Shown: positions 52,232-63,307 of the stretch, one piece after another
Layout: each line of letters begins with the position of its first letter
Numbering within the stretch: position 1 is the first letter of the stretch
Source: Desmodesmus armatus
Taxonomy: Eukaryota; Chlorophyta; Chlorophyceae; Sphaeropleales; Scenedesmaceae
Assembly (NCBI GenBank): GCA_007449985.2
Contig: VIIQ02000574.1
Coordinates: forward strand, 558,001-622,000
Length of the DNA stretch: 64,000 nt
Direction: 5' to 3'
Program-made: the position numbers and the translations under genes
The notes under the pieces: model-generated
What the model was told of the DNA's origin: nothing
What the model saw: only the letters and a program-made list of their open reading frames with translations
Databases searched by the model: none

Positions 52232-55120
52232 TCAGGGACCCCAGGGCCTTGTGCGACTGGGCATTGTATTTTCAAGCTGTACAATAGGCCTGCCTTCTGT
52301 GGGGCGTGGCAGTTGAGAGCACAAAAGTGTTGGTGTGCAATAGCATTTTTGGGTAGGCCGTGTTATGTGCATACTGCAAGGGCTTGGGTGCCCGGTGTAG
52401 AGTTGTTGGGGCTGACGTTGTGTTGCTTTCACTCGTGTTTCTGCGCCACACCCTCATGTCCCCTTCGCAGCGCCCTGTGCATGGTTGTGTACCAAGGTAG
52501 TGTGTGTAGAGACACATGGAGTGGGGGGGGGGGTCATCCACTCTTGGTTCGCCAGCTTCCTCTGGTCTTGCATGTGTTTCACAATCAGGGGTATCGTGTG
52601 TTCCTCTGCGCCGCTCCCCTGACACCCGCCAAGCCGCCACCTTCCCCGTGGCTGCTGCATCAGGTTGCAAAGATGCGCTGGGTGGTGCTAGCCATCCTGG
52701 CGCTAGCGGCAATAACCTATGAAGGAGAGAGAGCAGCATCCAGTTTAACCATCATGAAACACTTGGCCACATCATGCTATCCAGGCCCTTTTTGGCATGA
52801 CCGTGTGCTGTGCTTGCTTGTGAGTAAGCTCTGTGTGGTTGAGCATGGCTGCGTAGATGTAAGGCTGCCAGCGATGGGGGCATGCCGGTGTGGGCAGGAT
52901 GGTGCAGTCCGATCAGGGGAACGTGTTATATATCCTCACCAATCAACAACTTCACCAGCCCCTGGCAATGACAACCACTCTTGCCCAACCCTCTTCTGTC
53001 AATAAGACAGCAGCTGCCGTCAGGGGAGCCCTGCACTTGCATGGAACTGCAGCTGCCTGCCCGTGCAGCAGACTGCACAACAGCCCAGCATTCTCTCGGC
53101 CAGCGACAGGCACTCCAGCGCTTGATTAGGACTCGGCAAAATTCACCAGCCCAGGCAAATGTACAGACCCCCCCCCCCCCCCAAACTCTAACCTAGGCTA
53201 ACAACCCACCTTGATCAAGAGCTGCAGGTCGATGCAGCACGACACAGAGCCGACTTGGTGCAAACCTGAGCCACAGCTGGCAGCAAAGGCAGACCCTAAA
53301 CAACAAATAGCAGGCCCTTGCATGGGCGGTAGAACCCCATCCACTTGCCAGCATAACAATAAAGAAGGCCGCAGCCTCAAAATCAAATTCTCTAATTCAA
53401 CGAGGATGCTGCATAGGGCACCTCTGCATCCCGTCGTCACTTGCCACTGGCCTTCACTCCTCCCCTCCTAGCCACACAGTGGCGGCAGCGCTTCTAGTGT
53501 ACAAACAGCTCAACCAGCAGCATAGCGCTGATGAGCTCTGCATGTAGATATGATCCCCAGCTGCTGCTTGCTGCCTGAAAGCTGCAGGTGCAGCTGGGGC
53601 TAGAGGGCGTTTGAGCCTGCCTGCCTGTGGCAAGGCTGCAAGGCATACACAACATGTACAGCGTCAAGAGGGTCAAGACACACCGAACAGACGCTCCCGC
53701 AATCCAGGTACTTTTCAAACACACGCACACACACACGTCTTACTTGAGGGAAGTACAGTACAGTAGAGACGCACAACAGCAACCACACCCACACACGGCT
53801 TGTCCAGCTCACCACTCCACCTCCACCGACTGTCCAACCATCACACCCACGCCATAAAGAACACAATCCCGCATGACACAAGCTGCTGCCCAAACGACAA
53901 CCTTCCACACAATTGTGCAAGAGATGTTCAACAGCTGGACCTTGGCCAGACAGGGCAGGCACCAGGCTGTGAAACAAGCGGATGGAGCACCCGACAAAAG
54001 CACACTCCTTGAAATAGTCATTCACACACTCAGCCAGGCGCGCACACGCACACATGCATGCACAACCATTACAGGACTTCTTCTTGTGCGCTGAACAGGT
54101 GCAAAAAGCCAACCACAGGCAACAACATGCCAGCCAATGCTGCCGTTGCACAGTGCCAGCACTGCCCCGCACATTCACACACGCAGGGGCCCAAGCATGA
54201 TGCCGCAGTGGCTGCAGCAGCCAAGGACCTTGCATGCAAGGTGCCTGGTGAAAGCACACATCACACTCACAAGCGCACACAGAATGGACACATATAGCAT
54301 TGCTAGCAGCCATAGCTCCTGCTTCCACTCTGTACAGCAGCTGCAGGCCAAACAAGCTGACGCTGCCCTCAGCCCAAGCTGCAGCAAAGCACACACACCA
54401 CGCCTGGCAGCATACACTGACACACTGTCATGATGATTGTATCTGCTGTCATCAAGCTTGGTGTCTTACACAGTGAGATCTCACTCACACAGCACATGCG
54501 GACACACCCCTCAGGTAGGAAGCTACAACAGTGGTCCCTGGCAAAATCACGGTGTGCTGCAGCGTTGCAGCCCCTCACTCAAACTGGTGCCAAGCCATGC
54601 CAGGCGGATGGCACCACAGCACTGTGCACCAAGAGCAACCCCCAGGCACGCACCGCCATCAGCACACACTGCTCTGCAAACGATCAAAGAATAACGCACC
54701 ATCCTGACCGCCTGATGTGCAAGGAAGCCAGAGCAGGGAGTGCAGCAGCCCAAAACAGCAGTGCCATCCTGTTGAACAGCACGCTGTACTGCCTGATCAC
54801 AATGTGCCTACAGACACGCCACCAGCACACCCGACCAGCAGAAAGGGTGCTGTGCTGTGCTGTGTTCCCCGGATTTGGCTGCAAAACAACCTGTCATTCA
54901 GTTGCCATGCACCACCTAGGCATCGTGCTGGCAACCAACCGCGCAGGACACCAAGCGCTGCTGTGCCAGCACATGGACATGCTGCCCTGCTGACACTGCT
55001 CACAACACCAGCAATCACACTCCGCATTGACTTTCATTACCCAAGACCGATCTACAATCCAAGGGAGAGCTGCCCATGACCAAGCAAGGGATCCATCCAT
55101 CATGAATATCCATGCGCCCG
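52232..55120. other. Convergent spacer between thiolase and DGAT2
   Basis: 2.9 kb with no gene I can support. A TGTAA word at 52858-52862 may end the thiolase transcript, and one on the minus strand at 54466-54470 may end DGAT2. Long open frames occur on the minus strand at 53600-54394, but their Cys/Leu/Val-rich composition matches no family. Confidence 0.5.
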
Positions 55121-56798
55121 TCAGTGCATGACCAGGGGGTGGTCCTCCCAGCCGTACCGCCCCTTGTGCTTGTCATACAGCCCCTGCAATGCCTCCATGT
55201 AGGCCGCGTGGGTGGCATCCACCACCCCCTGGAAGTGTGGGTCACTGCGGGATGTCTTCACAACCTTCACCGGAGCACCCACCACCATCAGCAGCCGCAC
55301 GCGGCGCGGGATGGGTGACTTTGCGATGCCATAGAGCAGGCCCAGGCTGAAGCGCCACTTGCGGCCCCAGGGCTCCAGGAACTTGGGGCCAAAACTGAGG
55401 CACTGTGTGTTGCCAAAGTGGTACACGGGAACGATGTCCACGCCCTCCTCCACAGCCACAGCCACAAAGCCCTTGCGGTTGCGGATGTAGATGTGGTCAG
55501 CGGGGCCGCCTGCAACAACACACCACAAACAGTACACCACAAGAGAGGGATTGACACCCACATCAGCACCAGGTCCAACCTTGATGACATGCACATGCAG
55601 AGCCTCACACAGTAGCAATGATGCATTAAGTCGGTCTGGGACGGCCAACCAGGCTCACAATGTGCTCCGACCCTCCATGAGCAGGAGACCCGGCATGAAA
55701 CACTTTTCAGAAGCAGATGCCAACACCCAACTTCACTACTACACTGAGCACTGTTGGCATGTACACTGTGCCCAATGCACCCACCAGCTAGGTACATCTC
55801 TGCGATGCCTCCTGGTGTGATGCCCACTGAGCCCCACTTGAGGTAGCGCCTCAGGTTGGCGGCAGAGGCGGGGACGATGCCCAGCCAGGTGTACACGTGG
55901 CGCCACAGCGGGATGCGGAAGACGCTGTCGGCTGCCATGCCGTAGAAGCGCTCGCCTGCAGGGATAGACGCAGCAGGGCGTCACACATGTCTTGAGAAAT
56001 ACATAAGCACAGCCAATGTTGTATAAAGGAGCAGGTGCCGCCAACCCACTGGCTCCTGGCCATGTAGCCAAACAAATACTGCGACGGGAATTTTACCTCG
56101 CCACAAGGTACTGGAAAGAAACTGGCAGTCTGCTGCTACTGATGCTGCTATGGGTGTGCAAGTACAAGTTAGTTAGTTGCACAGGAAGATGTGTGCATGC
56201 CGACCAAACCCACCTTGCCAGCTGGCCATGTGACGGACGGTGAGCCCCAGCAGCTGGCTCAGGGGAATGCCCCGTGGGGGTAGTCTGCAAAGAGGTAGTG
56301 CTGGCTGGGGTCCAGCAGCTCCTCATAACACACTGCAAAGCTGAAGTACCTGCGCCAGAGGGCCATGATGCTGTTGGCCATGAAGGGCTTCCACATCACA
56401 GGCTGCAGGGTGAGGAAATGGGGCCAACCGGCAACACAGGCAGGTGAGCAGGCAGACGGGCAGGTGCACAAACGTGAGGCATACACCCGGGCCAACCCTC
56501 AGGGAACAAGCCTGATCCATGCATGCATCCGGGATGATGGTTGCTGTAGGGGCACTGAGCAGATGCAAATGGCGGTCACAACTCATCTCTGCAGACACGG
56601 GGAATGTCTGGCATCCGTCGCACTGATGACTCATCAGCAAATACAATGTCTGGGCTGTTCACGGCATACCTGACAGGGCAGCAGCAGCGTCAACCAAGCG
56701 CCAACCGCCAGGGTGGCAGCCACGCTGCTGAATGGAGCACCGAGCATCAGGAAGGAGATTATCCATATCCAGGAGACGAACAGCAGCAGTGTCACCAT
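55121..56798 (-). CDS. DGAT2: DGAT2-family acyltransferase
   Basis: DGAT2 enzymes esterify diacylglycerol with acyl-CoA at the ER, the last step to triacylglycerol. Exons: 56807-56670 (ATG at 56798), 56402-56214, 55955-55785, 55509-55121, about 292 residues. The first exon codes for two membrane spans (LLLFVSWIWIISFLMLGAPF, VAATLAVGAWLTLLLP). Then FADYPHGAFP, the algal form of the HPHG/EPHS motif; RHMASWQGERFYGM; NLRRYLKWGSVGITPGGIAE, the RxGFxxxAxxxG-region partner; and YIRNRKGFVAVAVEEGVDIV followed by PVYHFGNTQ, the conserved RKGF block and VPVYxFGN. One base is missing in a CCCC at about 56262-56265, after HGAFP. The ATG is the first in the exon; a further 5' exon is possible. Monoacylglycerol or wax-ester activity cannot be excluded. 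Confidence 0.87.
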
Positions 56799-56807
56799 GG
56801 CCACAGC

Positions 56808-57939
56808 CTGTAAATGTACAAGCACAACAGGACACAGAAACATGAGATGCCATGAGCCCTGCTCCCACATGCATGTCGTGTGAGGCCTCAGGCTCTCAGC
56901 GTGGTCTGCTGCAGAAACAGAAGGGTGGGCATCCAAGTGCGAGAGCTGCATCCAAGAGCCGAACTGTGCCCTTTGTGTGTGTGATGGGGTGAAAGAGGGC
57001 AAAACAGTTGTAGCAAACTAGGGTCGTCGCAGCTGTTGACAGCTGCAACAGAAATGGTTGTCAGTGAGCAAGCAAGTGGTTGGCAATGAGTTGGGTCTGC
57101 TGGCCAGCACGAAGCTGCAAAGAGTGTGCCAGAAGCTATAGATTGCAGGTGCAGCGCACGACCTTTCCGACTTCCGTAGTGTGAGTGTCATGGCAGGAAA
57201 ATGGTACGTCTGCCTGGCGATCAAATCAACAGAACAGCCACTTTGGGTGCCACAAGCCTTGCTCCAACATGCACTCAGCAATTTCACATGGTGCTGCTGG
57301 TGCTGCTGCTCGCTTCAGTGCCGGCACTCACCCTAAGACCAAAGCCCATGTCTTTCGCTTTGCCATCAGTCCAAAACAGGGTCCCAGGCGGCCCTGCTGG
57401 ACTTGCAGAGCTGCTGCACTGCTGTTCGGCAGCTGCATTCACAGTTTCTGGTGTCTGATCGCTGGCTACTGCCTCCCGGGGGTGCAGGAGTGGGCTGGCT
57501 GCTGCTGCTCTGACTTTGAGGCTGCCTCCTTCATAAACAGCCCAAACAGCGCCGTGCAGGCCGTAGTGCGCATCCTTACGATACGTAACCACTGGCAACA
57601 AGTGACTGAAGGACAGCCTCTCCCCTTCTGTGCTCTTCACCCTCCAATCCCCGTCAGTCCAACGCACTCAACGGTGATGCAGAAGGACACCGAGGAAACG
57701 CAGCAAGAACAAGGGAATAGAATGGCCTCGTCAAGCACCTGGCAAGCGTCTTCGCCTGTGGGATCAGGGCGGAGTACAGCCTGTAACGCCGGCTGATCAG
57801 GGAATACCAGCAGTCGTTTTACTCACCAGTCTATCTGACCCCTCCATCGCTCTACACACCGAAAGTCACACCTCCCTGCACTTGATCTGGGTGTTGATAC
57901 CTCCAAACGGGCTTGGAGTCACTGCTGCTACACACAAGT
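56808..57939. promoter_or_regulatory. Divergent spacer of DGAT2 and the ketoacyl reductase
   Basis: 1.1 kb between two head-to-head genes. An open minus-strand frame at 57284-57667 lacks an ATG start and matches nothing known to me. It may hold non-coding 5' exons of DGAT2. Confidence 0.45.
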
Positions 57940-60737
57940 ATGAGTTGGCTAACAGCCCCTGTGCTGTGGCTGGGTTGGGCAGTCCTGTTCCTGTCCTTTG
58001 GGCTTTATGCTGTCTTTGAGCTCCTGTGTGGTGGCTTCTACAAGTATCAGAACCTGCGGCAGCGCTACAAGGCTGAGTGGGCCTTGGTCACTGGTGCCAG
58101 CTCGGGTGAGTGAGCAGCCATCTTGATCATTGATTGTTGGAGGCAGCGACAACAGCATCATACTAAGATTCTTGAACATGTCAAGCCCAATCATATGCTT
58201 ACCAAGGTCAAACATGCTTGTCTGGCTCCAGGGATCGGCAAGGCCCTTGCCAAGCGGCTGGCTGAGCAGGGCCTGAATGTGGTGCTTGTTGCACTGCCTG
58301 ACGACATGCTGGATACAACACACGAGGAGCTGGTGGCTGAATACCCTGGGGTGCAGTTCAGAAAGGTAAGCTGGGGTCAGGCCGCAGCAAAGCAGCGTGG
58401 AGGCACTCACCTTCGGGGGTGTAGGTGGCACACTGTCACACACCTGTGATAGGTGGTGGGGGGGCGGGGGCGTCAGCACAAACATGGCAGCAGCTCCCAG
58501 AGTCTCTACACACTACCACTGGTTGCAGTGTGTCGTCTTACCTCGGACCCTACCTGATGCAAGGGGGAGCAGGCAGAGCTCGAGTGCTTCGCCCTGCTGT
58601 GCTGTGTGCTGTGGTGTGCTGTGCAGATTGGTGTTGACCTTGGCGCAGCAGGCTGCATCCGGGACATAGCCAAGGGCACTGCGGACATCAAGGTGCAGGT
58701 GGTGTTCTGCAACGCAGGCTACATCATGAAGGGCTTCTTCTATGCAAGGTGGGGAGGCGGGAGCCTGAGCAGATGTGGCTGTGCGCGTAGCATATGTACC
58801 TCCTGTCAGGCACACATGCATGCTGGCATTTAGTGCAACGTACCATCAAAGCATTGAAGGGCCTGCTACCGTTTGCAGCTGTACACATGCGCCCGGCACC
58901 TTCTACCTATGCATCACCCTCCTGAGCTGGTTCTGAGTGTGACGTTGCATGTGCTGTGCTGCCTTATGCAGGACTGCGGAGGAGGTTCGCAAGAACATAG
59001 AGTGCAACGCCCTCAGTGCTGTGGACGTGACGCACCACTTCCTCAAGAGGATGGTGAGTAGCAGCATGCTGCCAGCTGGTAGCCAACAATCATTGCATGG
59101 CAACCAGCAGCAGAGTGCCGTTACACACTGTGTGGCACCTGTGCAGATCAGCAGCAGCTGGGTTCATCTGTGCTGAGCTGCAGCAGTACAAGTATGGTCT
59201 TTGTGCAGCATCTTGTCCATGCCACAGCCTGATGCTGAATGGTGCTGTGCTTGGGGGCTCAACAGGCTTCGCTCCAGGTACCCTGTCCTGCAGGCACTTC
59301 TTTATACTGCCGCTTTTGCAGACAGCGGTCAGCCCAGGAAGTGTTTATACAGGGCTGTCTCAGCATGCTGTCGTGCTTGCTGCTACTGTCTGTGACTATA
59401 CTTGTGTCTGTAGATGGATGACAACCTGAAGGGCTGCTTTGTGTACACCAGCAGCGCAGCGGCTTGCATGCCCAGCCCCTTTGCAGTCACGTATGCATCC
59501 ACCAAGTCCTTCCTCAGCATGTTTGCCATCAGCCTGGCACCAGAGGTCAAGTGGATGGGTATCGACGTGCTGGCAGTGCACCCCTCACCCGTGGCCTCAA
59601 GGTGGGAACAGAAGCTTGAGGCGGGGGGGGGGGGGGGAGGGTTGGACCGCAAGCTCTTTGCATGCCGAACAAGCTTAGTCCAGCTCAGGGGTATCGACTG
59701 GAGTATGTCGTGCGTGCGTTCGCTACTAACAGACGATTAGGGGTGGAGCGTGCCGTGGGCTGTGTGGAAGGCGCAGCCGCTGAGCATGACGCATGCTGTG
59801 CTGTTGCAGACTTCGCAGCAGATCCTGGTAACATGCCATGCGCCGCTGCCGCACCTATGGTAGCCCAAGCTGCATGGAAGGGACCCCCTGCGCATGGCCA
59901 GTATCATGTAGATTTGTCTGGCCTGCAGTGCTGACCCTGTGCTCACTGCATGCATGCGCTGTCTGTGCAGGTTTTATGAGACCGACAGCACCATCAAGAT
60001 CGGCATGATGGAGGCTTTCCAGAAGCTGGCTGTGAACCCAGACACACTGCCTGACATCATTATTGCAAGCATAGGACGCACAACTTGGAAGGTGGGCGCG
60101 GAACCACAGCAGCTGCCGACCTGTCAGGGTCGCTGCCTAGTAGTCGACACCAGCAATTTGTGCAAGTTGTCCTGCTTTCTGGTGGCTGGATCTACTAGGA
60201 AGAGGCCTCGCTCCTCAGTCACTGAGGAGTTCTTGCTGGCGAAGTATTTCAGGTCCTTGTCAGGCACAGTAGCGACTATGAATCGCTACTGTGCCTGACA
60301 AGGAGCTGAATTTCTTCGCCAGCAAGAACGCCTTAAGGAATTAGGCAGTGCACTGGTTGTTCCAGGCCAGGGGCATCGTGTCGTCAGGAGTGCCACGGTG
60401 GCGTCAGGAGTGCCACGGTGGCTCAGGAGTGCCACGGTGGCTGGCGCTACCAGTTATCTCAACTTGGCAGCTGAGCGTGTGATGACGTGTGTGGCCTGGA
60501 TTGTGGCGGCATCAACCAGCTCAAACCACTCTGCTTGTGCCATAAATCTGTGGTGCGTTTTGTCGGCGCTGTGTTGCCCTGTTGCTGCTGCAGGACATTG
60601 GAGGTGTAGCGCTGGGTTTCAGGCTGTTCCCCAAGCTGTTTGACCTCAACGGCACCTTCACCATCTTCTCACACTTTGCCAGCATGATGCCAGACTTCAA
60701 GCAGCAGCTGGCAGCATACAGGAGCAGCAGGAGCTGA
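57940..60737 (+). CDS. Membrane-anchored SDR, 3-ketoacyl-CoA reductase type
   Basis: Family members of this type reduce 3-ketoacyl-CoA in very-long-chain fatty acid elongation at the ER. Exons: 57940-58105, 58232-58365, 58627-58748, 58972-59053, 59414-59601, 59971-60091, 60594-60737; 957 bases in phase, 318 residues, no frameshift. The start MSWLTAP is the first ATG. An N-terminal membrane span (VLWLGWAVLFLSFGLYAVFE) precedes the NADPH motif TGASSGIG, split by intron 1. Next are NAG (FCNAGYIMKG), the catalytic serine block VYTSSAAA and the YASTK active site. The length equals the 310-320 residues of KCR and HSD17B12 enzymes. Other SDRs with a membrane anchor, such as ketodihydrosphingosine reductase, remain possible. 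Intron 6 carries a strong foldback at 60229-60329. Confidence 0.87.
60211..60329. repeat. Near-perfect foldback hairpin in an SDR intron
   Basis: The arms 60229-60275 and 60283-60329 are 47 bases each, with a 7-base loop CTATGAA. Pairing is complete except for three or four bases. The foot begins GTTCTTGCTGGCGAAG and the top ends CAGGCACAGTAGCGA. Just outside lies a second small hairpin, CTCCTCAG TCA CTGAGGAG at 60211-60229. The length and loop fit either a foldback transposon or a small-RNA precursor. Confidence 0.85.
60383..60441. repeat. 20-bp tandem repeat, three copies
   Basis: GTCAGGAGTGCCACGGTGGC occurs twice in tandem, followed by a third copy lacking its first base. It lies 54 bp after the foldback, in the same intron of the SDR gene. 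Confidence 0.9.
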
Positions 60738-61940
60738 AACACACTGCAGGAGCTGAAGCACTGTGCCCTTGCAGCACACAGCGCGGCACGAGGGACCACG
60801 GCATCTGTGACGGTTTAGGGCAAGTTTTGACCTGATCTGCTCGAGCCATGTGGCACGTTTTGGTCCAACACTGTGTCTTAGGCAGGTTTGAGAGGTGGTG
60901 CAAATTTGGAGGGCATGCAGAGGCTCCTGTGAGCCTCAAAGCCGCGCTGTGTGTTCGTGCCACAGCCACCAGCGTATGTTTACGTATGTGTGACCACACA
61001 ACACATGACGCCATGGCGTGTGTGCTGGCACTGCAGTTTGTGTATGCTTTAGCCTTGGCAAGGCAGCCTCCTTTGTCAAGGCAGGTTGACGGGTCTGTAT
61101 TCCTTTTCTGTGAAGGGGTAACTCTGATGTCTGATTGTTTGCTGCATGTTGACAGCCTGCAGCTGTTGGATCAATACTTTACCACACAACAACTGTTGTT
61201 GTTTTCAGCTGCTGTTGTTGTTTTCAGCTGCTTTGAGCTGTGTGATTCAGATAACTGAGTGATGGTGTGCAGTTGGTGTGATGCAGCTCTGACTGCAACA
61301 GTGACAGCAATGCCAAGCAACCCAAATACATACCAATGTGCGCAGCAAGACCAGAAGGCAGGCCTGACTCTTCGCCTGTGACCTGTGGCTGCTTGTGCTT
61401 TCTTTCCTTACACAGGCGCAAGCTGATTTCCACACAAAAAGAAAGGCAGCCGCATGCAGCCTCAAACTCCGCCATTGCACAAAACCACCCAAACAAGCCA
61501 GCACGAACAAACAGACAACCATGACAATCCCAACACTGTTGCTGGTCACTTGCAGCAGGAAGAATTCTGTTCAACAGTAGCGTGTACCCTTAGTACAAAC
61601 CGCAACACAGTCAACACCAGCCAAGCCGTCCCTGGTGTTGCACAGTGTAACAGCGCTGATCCCTTACAGGCTGGTTCGGCATACTATGTTTGAAAGTGAT
61701 AACACAGCAGGATGCACCAACACATAACAGACGCCACATAGTACATTGATGCAGCATGATACCCACAAGCTGAGACACGAACTGCTTGCAAACTCACAAC
61801 CCCTGCAATAAAAATGTACCCTTCAAGAGAGCAACAGGCCTGCCACCCCTACATGCTCCCACAGTCAAGAAAGCTGCCAACAGAGTACAGCCATGCTGCG
61901 CAGCGCATAGCCTAGAATTTACACGACCTGCTCCCTGCCT
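60738..61940. other. Convergent 3' spacer
   Basis: 1.2 kb between the stops of the SDR gene and the NTF2-like gene. A plus-strand TGTAA at 61646-61650 may end the SDR transcript, giving a long 3' UTR. No coding region is recognisable. Confidence 0.45.
61919..61923 (-). terminator. TGTAA word for the NTF2-like gene
   Basis: TGTAA on the minus strand 18 bases after the stop codon at 61941. This gives a very short 3' UTR. Confidence 0.5.
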
Positions 61941-62746
61941 TCAAGCATCCAGATACTCATCCTCGGGTGCATCTGGGTATGAGAGGATCTCAATGATGAG
62001 GCCCTGGTTGTCAAACTTGAAAATGTAGGTGCCTGCTGCTGCCTCTCCTTTGGCCGTAGTGGGCTGGGCCACCCAGTGTGCAGCTACTGCATGGTGGGCA
62101 GCATCTGCCACGTCTGAGGCCTCGACAAGCTGAGGCAGCACCTCATGCACAGACTGTCGCAGCAACGGAAGGAGTACAAGACACGCAGTGTGGTGACATT
62201 ACAAACACGATGAACCTCAATCGATGCCAATGGCAACCGTGACTGTGACTGTGATCACGTGCTTTGAATTCACATGCGCATATTTCATGTTGTACACACC
62301 CCTGCTTGTGGGTTGGGACTGAGGCACAGCACTGCTAGTCTCCCAGTTCTGGCTTGGCAGAGCAGTCCCACATCAAGCCACTGTCAGCCACACCCTTCTG
62401 TGCAGCAGAGGAACGAGTTTGGGGATCAGACAAGCACGAGTACGTTGCTTACCTGCATGCGGTGCTTGATCGCCTTGTAGCCAGCATAGCATGCTTGGTT
62501 GGTGTTGTCGATCAGGTGACAGTCGCGGTGCACCAGGTTTGACAGCGGGTGGTCAGCAGCATGCAGGGAATCAAACCAGCTGTGCACGGTCTGCAGCATC
62601 TGGCTGGTCTCAGTGGTGCTGGCTGCTGCGTTGCTGGCCCAGGGGACCACCAGCCTGGTGGTAGGGGGTGACCTGTGAGAAGCAGCAGACCCCTTTCTGA
62701 CCGGAGCCCCAGACACACGGCCGCTCTTCAAGCCCACACAATGCAT
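61941..62746 (-). CDS. NTF2/SnoaL-like small protein, putatively plastid
   Basis: Two exons, 62746-62453 and 62153-61941, give 168 residues in phase. The first 45 residues (MHCVGLKSGRVSGAPVRKGS...) are basic and rich in Ser, Ala and Thr, as in plastid transit peptides. The mature part fits the cone-shaped NTF2-like fold: a helix with SQMLQTVHSWFDSLHAADHP, then LVHRDCHLID (typical strand after the helices), GYKAIKHRM, VAAHWVAQ, and TYIFKFDNQGLIIEILSYPD, the usual F..D..GKI.....YPD ending of SnoaL-like proteins. Ligand and role are unknown. Homology to nuclear transport factor 2 itself is only by fold. Confidence 0.68.
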
Positions 62747-63307
62747 TGTTGACGTTTGATTGATGCGCTGTGTACAACCAGAGGGCACAAATAGACCGGG
62801 CAAGAAGACAAGTGAGCGTGTCGGAACTAGATCTGCGGAACACAACAAAAGATGACGACGTGGCTAGGCTTGTCGGGAGCTTTCTGTTGCTAATGTATGT
62901 CGTGGCAAGACTCCTTTCCTTTGACAAGGTTGGGCAGAAGTGTTGCTAAAGCCTGGGCTTTGTTGGGGCGGGGACCTGCAACAGCTGACACACCTGACAC
63001 AGCCAGAGCCTGCCTAAAAAGTGATCAACAATTCAGTACTTGAACTTGAATAATATGCATACAGGTATGTGGTCCTGTTGTCTGTAGCACCTATGTCACA
63101 CACCCACAGGTACAATGGGCAAGGCCAAGCACTGCGTGCTGCAGCCTGAACAACAGACCTCCTGCTGTAGCCAAGCAAGAAGGAACGACACCACAACTGC
63201 TGCTGCTGGTTCATGACAATTGACCTGCCTCCTCATTGATCATTCGATGTAGGTGCCTGCACCTGCAGTGCACGTGTTGCAGTGCTGCACTGCCGGTGTC
63301 ACCAGGT
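62747..63307. promoter_or_regulatory. NTF2-like upstream region and MYND gene 3' flank
   Basis: 560 bp between two minus-strand genes. I see no coding region. TGTAA is not obvious after the MYND stop. Confidence 0.4.

Noticed and set aside
53600..54394. 264-codon open frame on the minus strand with a RING-like CSVCLDPLD...LQPCH phrase
   Set aside because: Only half of a RING finger can be read and no second Cys pair follows. Composition is that of antisense CA-rich DNA, and it lies in a convergent spacer.
57284..57667. 128-codon minus-strand frame upstream of DGAT2
   Set aside because: It has no ATG start, no family resemblance, and sits in the divergent promoter region.
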